The translations under genes and the position numbers were made by a program. The notes under the pieces were generated by a model that saw nothing but the letters and a program-made list of their open reading frames with translations, was not told where the DNA came from and ran no database searches. From positions 1 through 5,935 of the forward strand of contig JAIBDV010000212.1 of assembly GCA_024686055.1 (NCBI GenBank): DNA of 5,935 nucleotides, in the 5' to 3' direction. Source of the stretch: Neptuniibacter sp. GTDB lineage: Bacteria; Pseudomonadota; Gammaproteobacteria; Pseudomonadales; Balneatricaceae. Of this stretch, positions 1 through 5,316 are shown in pieces. The stretch's first letter is position 1, and the number at the start of each line of letters is the position of its first letter.

Positions 1-1068
1 CTGACGGCCATCCAGCGCCAGCGTAGCGCCACCCTGAACGCCAATGTCGATATAGTTTTCGATCCGGGCTTTGGCGTTGGCGGAGATCACCGGGCCCATA
101 AATACATCCGGGTTCATCGCATCTCCCACGGTGACATTCTTCGATGCCGCCAGCAAGCGTTCGACAAATTCATCGTGAATTTCTGGCACACAGGCGATAT
201 TGGATACGGCCAGGCAGCGCTGGCCTGCGCTGCCGTAGCCGGACATCAGCACGTTTTCGATCAGCAGATCCATCGGTGCATCTTCCATCACCGCGAGGAA
301 GTTCTTCGCGCCCCCGAGCAGCATGGTTTTCTTACCATTACGGCCACAGCCCTCGGCAATTGCTTTGGCGGTAGGCGAGCTTCCGACCAGGCAGACCCCG
401 GCAACATTGTCATCGTCATACCAGGCTTCAACCACCTCACGGTCACCATGGACGACGTTGACCACGCCATCAGGCAGGCCGATATCGACCAGCAGCTGCA
501 TTACCTTCTGCATAAACAGCGGAGATTCGGTGGAGGGTTTGTAAACGAAGGTGTTGCCAGTGCCGATGGCAAACGGGATAAACCAGCCAAATACCAGTGC
601 CGGGAAGTTGAACGGTGCCACACCACAGAACACACCTAATGGCGCTTTGATGATACGGCCACTGATACCCTGGGCGATGCCCTGGATCGACTCACCCTGA
701 ATCAGCGCCGGAATGGTGCAAGCCATCTGGATGATCTCGATCACCCGCTGCACTTCACCCCGTGCTTCAGCGATATGCTTGGCCTGGTCGAGTGCGATTG
801 CCTGAGCCAGCTCCTCTTTACGATTAACCATCTCAGCCTGCATGGCAAAGATGAAATCCATTCGTTTTGGCAGCGGGGTTGCACTCCAGGCGGGGAACGC
901 GTCAGCAGCCGCAGCGACGGCAGCTTTAGACACGGCGGCATCGCCCAGTGGTACTTCGCCAATAATGGCACCGGTGGACGGGTTATACAGCGGGGCTGAC
1001 GACAGCTGGCGCTGGCTGATCCATTCGCCGTTGATATGGTCCTGGATGGTGATGTGCTGATTGCTCAT
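1..1068 (-). CDS. mmsA: CoA-acylating methylmalonate-semialdehyde dehydrogenase, 3' end cut by window edge
   Basis: NAD-dependent, CoA-acylating aldehyde dehydrogenase of the MmsA/IolA type. The family converts methylmalonate or malonate semialdehyde to propionyl-CoA or acetyl-CoA plus CO2 in the cytoplasm (valine, beta-alanine and inositol breakdown). The minus frame is open from ATG at 1066-1068 to the edge: 356 codons of about 500, so roughly the last 145 residues are missing. Visible motifs: APFNFP and GNTFVYKPST (Rossmann fold), VGSSPTAKA, LGGAKN near 252-256 where ordinary aldehyde dehydrogenases carry the general-base Glu, and GYGSAGQRC with catalytic Cys285. Arg108 (EVQR) and Arg284 (next to the Cys) match the two invariant arginines that set MMSDH apart from other ALDHs. 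The start is supported by AGGA (1077-1080), 8 nt upstream. It follows the MocR gene on the same strand after 227 nt with possible operators, so it may have its own promoter. Family assignment is strong; the true substrate is inferred. Confidence 0.93.
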   Translation of the reverse strand, partial: MSNQHITIQDHINGEWISQRQLSSAPLYNPSTGAIIGEVPLGDAAVSKAAVAAAADAFPAWSATPLPKRMDFIFAMQAEMVNRKEELAQAIALDQAKHIAEARGEVQRVIEIIQMACTIPALIQGESIQGIAQGISGRIIKAPLGVFCGVAPFNFPALVFGWFIPFAIGTGNTFVYKPSTESPLFMQKVMQLLVDIGLPDGVVNVVHGDREVVEAWYDDDNVAGVCLVGSSPTAKAIAEGCGRNGKKTMLLGGAKNFLAVMEDAPMDLLIENVLMSGYGSAGQRCLAVSNIACVPEIHDEFVERLLAASKNVTVGDAMNPDVFMGPVISANAKARIENYIDIGVQGGATLALDGRQ

Positions 1069-1109
1069 GGTCTGAATCCTGTCGCGGTATGGGGGCCGGG
1101 TTATCTGTT

Positions 1110-1153
1110 GAGATCCAGTGTAGGGGGCGCGCCCAGGCAAGCAGAGATCCAGT
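1110..1153. promoter_or_regulatory. Direct repeat GAGATCCAGT x2, candidate MocR operator
   Basis: The 10-mer GAGATCCAGT occurs exactly at 1110-1119 and 1144-1153, with a 34-bp start-to-start period and 24 bp between. The proximal copy is 42 nt upstream of the mmsA ATG. MocR-type regulators such as GabR and PdxR are known to bind spaced direct repeats, and a MocR gene lies immediately upstream, so this is a reasonable operator candidate. Each copy contains a GATC (Dam) site. Binding by this protein is inference. Confidence 0.4.
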
Positions 1154-1166
1154 TCAGGGCTGAACT
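1151..1166. promoter_or_regulatory. 16-bp inverted repeat AGTTCAG-GG-CTGAACT
   Basis: Perfect 7-bp arms (AGTTCAG / CTGAACT) flank a 2-nt GG centre, giving the compact symmetry typical of a dimeric repressor or activator site. It overlaps the last 3 nt of the distal GAGATCCAGT repeat and lies about 83 nt upstream of the mmsA ATG. There is no U-tract, so it is not a terminator. The binding protein is unknown. Confidence 0.35.
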
Positions 1167-1215
1167 TCGACCAACTGATACCCTGCTTTAGAGTGAGTGG
1201 TCATTCAGATTGCGC

Positions 1216-1247
1216 TGTGGATAAGCTGACCGGGCAGGTTATCCACA
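1216..1247. promoter_or_regulatory. Inverted pair of consensus DnaA boxes
   Basis: TGTGGATAA (1216-1224) and TTATCCACA (1239-1247) are perfect reverse complements, and each equals the high-affinity DnaA box TTATCCACA. Inside, CTG (1226-1228) pairs with CAG (1235-1237) across one G/G mismatch, leaving a 6-nt centre. Near-matches lie beside it at 1286-1294 (TGTGGGTAA, one mismatch) and 1313-1321 (TGTGGACAA, one mismatch, inside the end of the mocR-type gene). DnaA binding would fit a regulatory or titration site; no origin-type genes or clear AT-rich unwinding region are seen here. The palindrome could instead bind another factor. Confidence 0.5.
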
Positions 1248-1295
1248 TGGCGTGCCACGGTACGCTTGTCGTTTTTCGAAAGGGGTGTGGGTAAC

Positions 1296-2756
1296 TCACC
1301 AGCGGGCATAGCTGTGGACAAGTTCTGCCAGCTGGGCGATACCACTGTCGATGCGGTCAGACGGAACAGAGCTGTAGCCCAGTTTGAAGCAGTTACGCGG
1401 TGCTTGTTGGCAGTAATAGATCTCGCCGGGTTCGATCAGAATACTCTGGGCGCGGGCTTTATCGGCCAGTACTCGACTGTCGAGATGGCGAGGGCCCTCA
1501 ACCCAGTAGGACGAACCGCCGAAGGTAGGGGGGTTGGTACTGTCCGGTAAGTATTTGTGCAAAGCGTCCTGCATCAGTTGCCAGCGTTCTTTGTAAATCA
1601 ATGCCTGCTTGTTGACCAGCTGATCGAAGTAACCGCGGGCGATAAACAGCGCCACTGTACGCTGGTTGTTCATGGGTGCATGGCGCAGCATCAGCCGACG
1701 CATGGCGTGGGCTTCACGGATCAGGGTTTCATCGGCGACCATATAACCCAGCCGTAAACCCGGGGCCAGGGTTTTGGAGAAGCTGCCGACGTAAACCACC
1801 CGGCCAGCGTTGTCGATGCTCTTCAGTGCCGGGCAGGGAGTGCCGGTGAAGTTGCTTTCTGCTTCGTAATCATCCTCGATGATGAGGAAATCGTCCTCGG
1901 CAGCGCGTGTCAGCAGCTGCTTACGTCGTGCCAGTGACATGGTCACCGTGGTTGGGAACTGATGGCTGGGCGTGACATAGACACAGTCCACCCCGGCGAG
2001 ACGCTCATCGACGATCAGTCCTTCGCTATCCAGTGGAATAGGAATAACCTCGGCCGGGCGCATGGCGGCGATATTACGCACATCAACATAGTTTGGGTCT
2101 TCAATAGCAAAGCGGCCACCGGGACGCAGTACCAGCTGGGTGGTCAGCGAGATTGCATGCTGAGCCCCACAGGTGATCAGGATCTGTTCCGGGCGGGCCC
2201 AGATGCCCCGGCGGGGCAGAATATGGGTCTGGATATGTTCGATCAGCATTGGGTCGTCCAGCAACTGGTCACTGGCCCAGTTACCCACTGCGGCTTCACT
2301 GACCGAGTCACGACAGCACTCGCGCCATTGCTGAATCGGAAAGCTCTGTGGATCAAACTGGCCGTAGACAAAGGGCCAGGTGTAGCGCTGCCAGTGACGC
2401 TGTTTGACGATATTGCGTTGCTCGCTGGGCCGTACTGGCAGGAAACGGTCCCAGTTTACCTGGTCATCGCTGGGGTTGGTGCAGGGCTCGGGTAAGGGTT
2501 GCCGGCGGTATTCAGGGTTCACGTAATAACCACTGCGCTCACGCGAGACAATCACCCCGTCGCCGAGCAGACGTTCGTAGACGCGGATAACGGTATTACG
2601 GGAGACGCTGAGTCGGCTGGCCAGTTTACGGCTGGAAGGTAGTGGCATCTCCAGCGGGATGATGCCGTTCATAATAGCGCTGCTGAGCTGGGAATGGATC
2701 TGTTGCTGCAGGCTCTGGCCACAATCAGGCTCAAGGTGGAAAAGTGGAAACGGCAT
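1296..2756 (-). CDS. MocR-family transcriptional regulator (GntR winged helix + class I aminotransferase domain)
   Basis: Cytoplasmic PLP-binding regulator of the MocR/GabR/PdxR group, 486 aa from the chosen start (typical 450-500). Residues about 1-80 form the GntR winged helix: QQIHSQLSSAI, then LPSSRKLASRLSVSRNTVIRVYERL and a SGYYV wing. Residues about 130-485 are the fold-type I aminotransferase-like domain: GAQHAISL, DPNY, TPSHQFPTT, IIEDDYEAE with cofactor-contacting Asp, and SFSKTLAPGLRLGY with the PLP Schiff-base lysine at about 328. PLP binding therefore looks intact. The frame could extend 37 codons upstream, but that segment crosses the dctP terminator; ATG at 2754-2756 has GAGG (2762-2765) at 5-nt spacing. 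Only about 42 nt separate the terminator stem from the start, so its promoter must lie very close or overlap the dctP end; TATAAA at 2841-2846 is a weak -10 candidate. Likely target is mmsA and perhaps dctP (inferred from position). Confidence 0.92.
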   Translation of the reverse strand: MPFPLFHLEPDCGQSLQQQIHSQLSSAIMNGIIPLEMPLPSSRKLASRLSVSRNTVIRVYERLLGDGVIVSRERSGYYVNPEYRRQPLPEPCTNPSDDQVNWDRFLPVRPSEQRNIVKQRHWQRYTWPFVYGQFDPQSFPIQQWRECCRDSVSEAAVGNWASDQLLDDPMLIEHIQTHILPRRGIWARPEQILITCGAQHAISLTTQLVLRPGGRFAIEDPNYVDVRNIAAMRPAEVIPIPLDSEGLIVDERLAGVDCVYVTPSHQFPTTVTMSLARRKQLLTRAAEDDFLIIEDDYEAESNFTGTPCPALKSIDNAGRVVYVGSFSKTLAPGLRLGYMVADETLIREAHAMRRLMLRHAPMNNQRTVALFIARGYFDQLVNKQALIYKERWQLMQDALHKYLPDSTNPPTFGGSSYWVEGPRHLDSRVLADKARAQSILIEPGEIYYCQQAPRNCFKLGYSSVPSDRIDSGIAQLAELVHSYARW

Positions 2757-2792
2757 GGCAACCTCAGTTCCTAAGGTGGCAGGACAGGGTAA

Positions 2793-2817
2793 CAAAAAGC
2801 CCGGCACAGGGCCGGGC
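2793..2817 (-). terminator. Intrinsic terminator after dctP
   Basis: On the minus strand GCCCGGC (2817-2811), loop CCTGT, GCCGGGC (2805-2799) forms a perfect 7-bp GC stem, followed at once by TTTTTGTT. The plus-strand side lacks a T-run, so it acts leftward only. It lies 25 nt after the original dctP TAA (2842-2844), which supports that distal codon as the ancestral gene end. Confidence 0.88.
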
Positions 2818-2841
2818 GCAGGGTGTCCGATCACGCAGGGT

Positions 2842-2976
2842 TTATACTTCTTTGCGACCCAGTGCACGCAGAATGGTGTTCAGCTTCTCTTTACCACCAA
2901 TGCTTTCATAATGCTTCGGCCAGACTTTATCGACCGCCCGCTTGGCCCAGAGGTCTTCATCGGCCGGAGTGCTGAT
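2842..2976 (-). pseudogene. dctP: Detached in-frame C-terminus of DctP, downstream of the TAG
   Basis: After the TAG at 2977-2979 the same frame stays open for 44 codons (ISTPADEDLWAK... to ...LGRKEV) and ends at TAA (2842-2844). The content, with W, P, and GGKEKLNTIL-type residues, is what the last helices of a DctP protein look like. With it the protein would be 333 residues from the 3843 start, normal for the family. There is no start codon with a Shine-Dalgarno, so it is not an independent gene. The simplest history is one C-to-T change turning CAG (Gln) into TAG; a base-call error is possible. Confidence 0.8.
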
Positions 2977-3843
2977 CTACATGCCATGCTTGTTCACCAG
3001 CTCGTCGCGGATGGCTGTTTCTTTATCATTCAGCCATTGCACGCTGTACGCGGTGGCTTCTTTACCCGCAGCGGTCAGCAGTGTCTGCATCTCCGGGCTT
3101 TGCTCCTGGTAGAGAGCTTCAGACATCACCAGCGGTTCCAGCAGGAAGAAGTAGTGCAGGTCGGTGATGTACTTCTGTACCTCATGGAACTTCATCGCAT
3201 AGATAGTAGTGTAAGGGGTGTCCTGACCATCGACGACTTGCTGTTGCAGGGCGGTGAACGTTTCCGACCAGGCCATCGGCGTCGGGTTAATACCCCAGGA
3301 CTTGTAGGTATCGATCATGATCTCGTTTTTCGGTACGCGGACCACCACGCCCTTCAGATCATCAATACTGTTGATCGCTTTCTTGGAGTTACTCAGAACC
3401 CGGAAGCCGGTAAAGGTCCAGCCCAAGATACGGGCACCGGCATCACGGACGGTGTTTTTTACCAGCTCGTCACCGATCGGGCCATTCACAATCGTTTTGG
3501 CTTCATCAACGGTTTTGATCAGGTAGGGCATCGACAGTGCGCCCAGTGACGGGGAGAACGGTGTCAGGTTGTTACTGGCCAGGATGGAGAAATCCAGGGT
3601 GCCAATGGATATATCGTTTACCGTATCCTGCTCGGAGCCCAGCTGACCGTTCAGGAACAGATGCATCTTGTGCTTGCCACCGGTTTTTTCGGTCACAATT
3701 TCGGCAAATTTAAGCCCCAGTGCTTCCTGAGCACTGCCACCGCCATCGCCTACGGCGACTTTCCAGTTAGCGCCCCATGCGGTTGCGCCGAGCATCATGG
3801 AAGCCAGAGTCACTGCTTTGAAAATTTTATTCTTATATTTCAT
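2977..3843 (-). CDS. dctP: TRAP transporter solute-binding protein DctP, interrupted by an in-frame TAG
   Basis: Periplasmic DctP-family receptor that would capture an organic acid and hand it to a DctQM membrane pair. 288 codons are read before TAG. Residues 1-25 are a Sec signal: basic MKYKNKIFK, hydrophobic AVTLASMMLGATAW, cleavage near ATA or WGA. The mature part shows GQLGSEQDTVNDISIGTLD (64-84), MPYL, GFR (146-148), DDLKGVVVRVPKN with conserved carboxylate-binding Arg169, and QQQVVDGQDTP (200-210). The start at 3843 is preferred over the adjacent ATG at 3846 because AGG (3851-3853) is 7 nt from it and only 4 from the other; the 30 upstream residues in the frame do not resemble DctP. The stop removes the last 44 residues, including helices that pack on the lobes, so the product is probably unstable unless the codon is read through. 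No dctQ or dctM is adjacent. The ligand cannot be told from sequence. Confidence 0.88.
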   Translation of the reverse strand: MKYKNKIFKAVTLASMMLGATAWGANWKVAVGDGGGSAQEALGLKFAEIVTEKTGGKHKMHLFLNGQLGSEQDTVNDISIGTLDFSILASNNLTPFSPSLGALSMPYLIKTVDEAKTIVNGPIGDELVKNTVRDAGARILGWTFTGFRVLSNSKKAINSIDDLKGVVVRVPKNEIMIDTYKSWGINPTPMAWSETFTALQQQVVDGQDTPYTTIYAMKFHEVQKYITDLHYFFLLEPLVMSEALYQEQSPEMQTLLTAAGKEATAYSVQWLNDKETAIRDELVNKHGM

Positions 3844-3959
3844 CATTGCACCTGAGTATGTCTGGTTTGTGCGAATACGTGTGTTCGCTGAATTGCCAGG
3901 CTGGGCGTTGCTCCCTTGCCTGCTGCAAAACAAAGGCCCGTTGTTGAGCCCGTCACCTG

Positions 3960-3990
3960 AGTGTACCGCTTTCAGCGGTCATGGCGTCAA
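3960..3990 (-). promoter_or_regulatory. Candidate dctP promoter with operator-like palindrome
   Basis: On the minus strand TTGACG (3990-3985, five of six matches to -35) is followed after 19 nt by TACACT (3965-3960, four of six to -10). The spacer is longer than ideal. Within it ACCGCT-TTC-AGCGGT (3965-3979) is a perfect 6-bp inverted repeat that could be an operator. The leader to the dctP start would be about 117 nt. Evidence is by eye only. Confidence 0.35.
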
Positions 3991-4078
3991 GCACAGGTTA
4001 AGACCAAAGTATGATCCAGAAGGGTCCAGTCAGTTGCTAGGCAAGGTACCAGTTCGGGGTGAGTCAACAGGTCTGTTG

Positions 4079-4152
4079 TCTGTAGCAGCGTGCTCCACGC
4101 ATGTCAGGCATTGGCGCAAGGTTCAGACGCTCACGGAGTGAGCTGCTACAGA
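4079..4152. repeat. REPIN-like inverted pair of REP hairpins
   Basis: Outer arms TCTGTAGCAGC (4079-4089) and its exact reverse complement (4142-4152) enclose 52 nt. Each half has the REP layout: a GTAG foot followed by a short hairpin. Left: GTAG (4082-4085), stem GCGTG-CTC-CACGC (4088-4100). Right, read on the minus strand: GTAG (4149-4146), stem GCTCAC-TCC-GTGAGC (4143-4129). The loops and stems differ but the feet are identical. Such inverted REP pairs are typical of gammaproteobacterial intergenic space and are moved by RAYT (TnpA-REP) enzymes. It begins 13 nt past the hemJ stop and could act as a 3' mRNA stabiliser. Only one copy is in the window. Confidence 0.6.
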
Positions 4153-4164
4153 GCTCAGACGGGC

Positions 4165-4578
4165 TCAGAACGGTTTTACAACCACAAAAATCAGGATCGG
4201 AATAAAGATCAGCAAAGGTAACTCGTTGAACAGGCGGAAGTATTTACCGCTTCGGTCCAGCGTGCCAGCACGCAGTTTTTTCAGATAGGCCAGGCACCAG
4301 TGGTGGTAGCCGATCAGCAGCACCACGAAGGCCAGCTTGGCATGAAGCCAGCCACCGCTGAAGCCATAGCCCAGCCAGAGCCATAGACCCAGGGCGAGGG
4401 TGAAAACCATCATAATGGTCATAAAGCTGTACAGCTTACCGGCCATTATTTCCAGCCGGGCGACATCCTGGCCGGCCTCGCGGCCCTCAACAAAGTGCAC
4501 AAAAATACGGGGCAGATAGAAAATACCCGCCATCCAGCTGGTCATCGCCAGAATATGAAACGTTTTAATCCACAACAT
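4165..4578 (-). CDS. hemJ: HemJ protoporphyrinogen IX oxidase (UPF0093 membrane protein)
   Basis: Inner-membrane HemJ-type enzyme, which oxidises protoporphyrinogen IX to protoporphyrin IX, the step before ferrochelatase in haem synthesis. The 137-aa length is normal for the family (about 140). Four hydrophobic segments lie near 4-26, 50-70, 78-98 and 119-136. Family signatures seen: HILAMTSWMAGIFYLPR with conserved His8 and the LPR turn, LYSFMT, GGWLHAKL with conserved Lys81, GYHH, and RLFNELP near 115-121. The start is backed by AGGGAG 8 nt upstream. It sits 50 nt after the FAH-family gene, probably the last gene of that operon, and the REPIN-like element lies just past its stop. Older annotation may call it a CopD-like or hypothetical protein. 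Function is by family; whether another oxidase (HemG, HemY) exists elsewhere is unknown. Confidence 0.88.
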   Translation of the reverse strand: MLWIKTFHILAMTSWMAGIFYLPRIFVHFVEGREAGQDVARLEIMAGKLYSFMTIMMVFTLALGLWLWLGYGFSGGWLHAKLAFVVLLIGYHHWCLAYLKKLRAGTLDRSGKYFRLFNELPLLIFIPILIFVVVKPF

Positions 4579-4628
4579 GCTGTGTTCTCCCTGAAATGAT
4601 CGGTTGCTTAGCTCTGGTGGTTACTGGT

Positions 4629-5288
4629 TTAGCTGGCGCGGGTTTCCACTTGCAGCTGGTCCGCCAGCTCGACCACAAGCTGGTCATCCGGGCGTACCGG
4701 GCCGACACCTGCTGGCGTACCGGTCAGCACCACATCACCCGGATTGAGGGTGAAGAAGTGGGAAGCGTAGCTCAATAGTTCCAGCACCGGGGTCAGCATC
4801 TGGCTGCTGTTACCATCCTGACGTAGTTCGCCGTTAACATGCAGGCGAATCTGGCAATCGGTCAGGTTGATGGTATCAGGGCTGACAAAGCTGGACAGCG
4901 GGCAGGCGCCGTCGAAACTCTTGGCTTTTTCCCACGGCTGACCGGCTTTTTTCAGCGCATCCTGCAGATCACGCAGGGTCAGATCCAGTCCCAGTCCGAC
5001 CCCGGCGATTGCCTCAGCCGCCTGGGCTTCATCGGCACGGGTCAGTGGCTGGCCGATCAGAATGGCCAGTTCAGTTTCGAAATGTACTTCGCCCAGATCA
5101 CGGGGTACCCGGAACGGCTCAGCCATGCTGACCACGGCGCTGGCCGGTTTAATAAACAGCAGCGGGGTGGTCGGAATCGGGTTATTCAGTTCAGCGGCGT
5201 GGGCGGCGTAGTTGCGGCCAATGCAGACCACTTTACCTAATGGCCAGTCAACGGTACGGCCATCGTCAAACTGATGTTGATATACCAT
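4629..5288 (-). CDS. Fumarylacetoacetate hydrolase family protein, FAHD1/YcgM-like acylpyruvase or oxaloacetate decarboxylase/tautomerase
   Basis: Cytoplasmic Mg-dependent enzyme of the FAH fold. At 219 aa it is close to human FAHD1, and the key residues fall at the same numbers: metal ligands Glu71, Glu73 (HFETELA) and Asp102 (GLDLTLRD), catalytic pair His30 and Glu33 (NYAAHAAEL), Gln109, and Lys123 (KAKSFD). The C-terminal TGTPAGVG loop (189-196) is intact. Such proteins cleave acylpyruvates or decarboxylate or tautomerise oxaloacetate; E. coli YcgM is a homologue. AAGGAG (5295-5300) stands 6 nt before the ATG, the strongest ribosome site in the window. It follows the MFS gene by 28 nt, so co-transcription is likely. 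A role in aromatic-ring breakdown is less likely because no ring-cleavage gene is nearby, but the edge hides the upstream side. Confidence 0.9.
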   Translation of the reverse strand: MVYQHQFDDGRTVDWPLGKVVCIGRNYAAHAAELNNPIPTTPLLFIKPASAVVSMAEPFRVPRDLGEVHFETELAILIGQPLTRADEAQAAEAIAGVGLGLDLTLRDLQDALKKAGQPWEKAKSFDGACPLSSFVSPDTINLTDCQIRLHVNGELRQDGNSSQMLTPVLELLSYASHFFTLNPGDVVLTGTPAGVGPVRPDDQLVVELADQLQVETRAS

Positions 5289-5316
5289 GGCAGGCTCCTT
5301 GTTACTCGGTGGCAGG

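Larger units (their letters stand above)
1069..1295. other. Signal-rich intergenic region between mocR-type gene and mmsA
   Basis: This 227-nt stretch codes for nothing recognisable on either strand. It contains, from right to left (the direction of transcription): a TGTGGGTAA near-match to a DnaA box, a 32-bp inverted repeat with two perfect DnaA boxes, a 16-bp palindrome, a 10-bp direct repeat present twice, a GC-only 10-bp palindrome, and the mmsA Shine-Dalgarno. No U-tract hairpin is seen after the mocR stop, so readthrough into mmsA is possible. I could not pick out a convincing -35/-10 pair. Confidence 0.7.
3847..4164. other. 318-nt non-coding stretch between hemJ and dctP
   Basis: No coding frame with a plausible start and ribosome site is visible on either strand. 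It carries the REPIN-like element next to hemJ, a small CAACAG-GT-CTGTTG inverted repeat (4065-4078), the candidate dctP promoter and the dctP leader of about 117 nt. CACCTGAGT occurs twice in it (3849-3857 region, overlapping the dctP ribosome site, and about 103 nt to the right). I see no tRNA or riboswitch fold. Confidence 0.6.

Noticed and set aside
1125..1134. GGGCGCGCCC palindrome
   Set aside because: Only 10 bp and entirely G/C in GC-rich DNA; it holds a common restriction-type palindrome and no other support for function.
1216..1247. Intrinsic terminator for the MocR gene
   Set aside because: The stem could fold, but no T-run follows it on the minus strand and its arms equal DnaA boxes.
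1962..2495. Plus-strand 177-codon frame
   Set aside because: Lies wholly antisense to the aminotransferase domain of the MocR gene; no ribosome site or recognisable motif.
2757..2867. Longer start for the MocR gene adding 37 residues
   Set aside because: The extra segment is encoded across the dctP terminator hairpin and looks non-protein-like; the ATG at 2756 has a good GAGG.
2977..2979. Recoding of the stop as pyrrolysine or selenocysteine
   Set aside because: Selenocysteine uses UGA, and no pyrrolysine genes or reason for this residue in DctP are seen; a CAG-to-TAG mutation is simpler.
2659..3549. Plus-strand 296-codon frame
   Set aside because: Antisense to dctP and the start of the MocR gene, both with clear family motifs; its translation resembles no protein family and it crosses the terminator.
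4065..4078. CAACAG-GT-CTGTTG inverted repeat beside the REPIN-like element
   Set aside because: Short arms, no T-run, no second copy in the window; could easily be chance.
4153..4173. Tandem-like GCTCAGACGG / GCTCAGAACGG at the hemJ end
   Set aside because: Two imperfect short units overlapping the stop codon; too little to call a repeat array.
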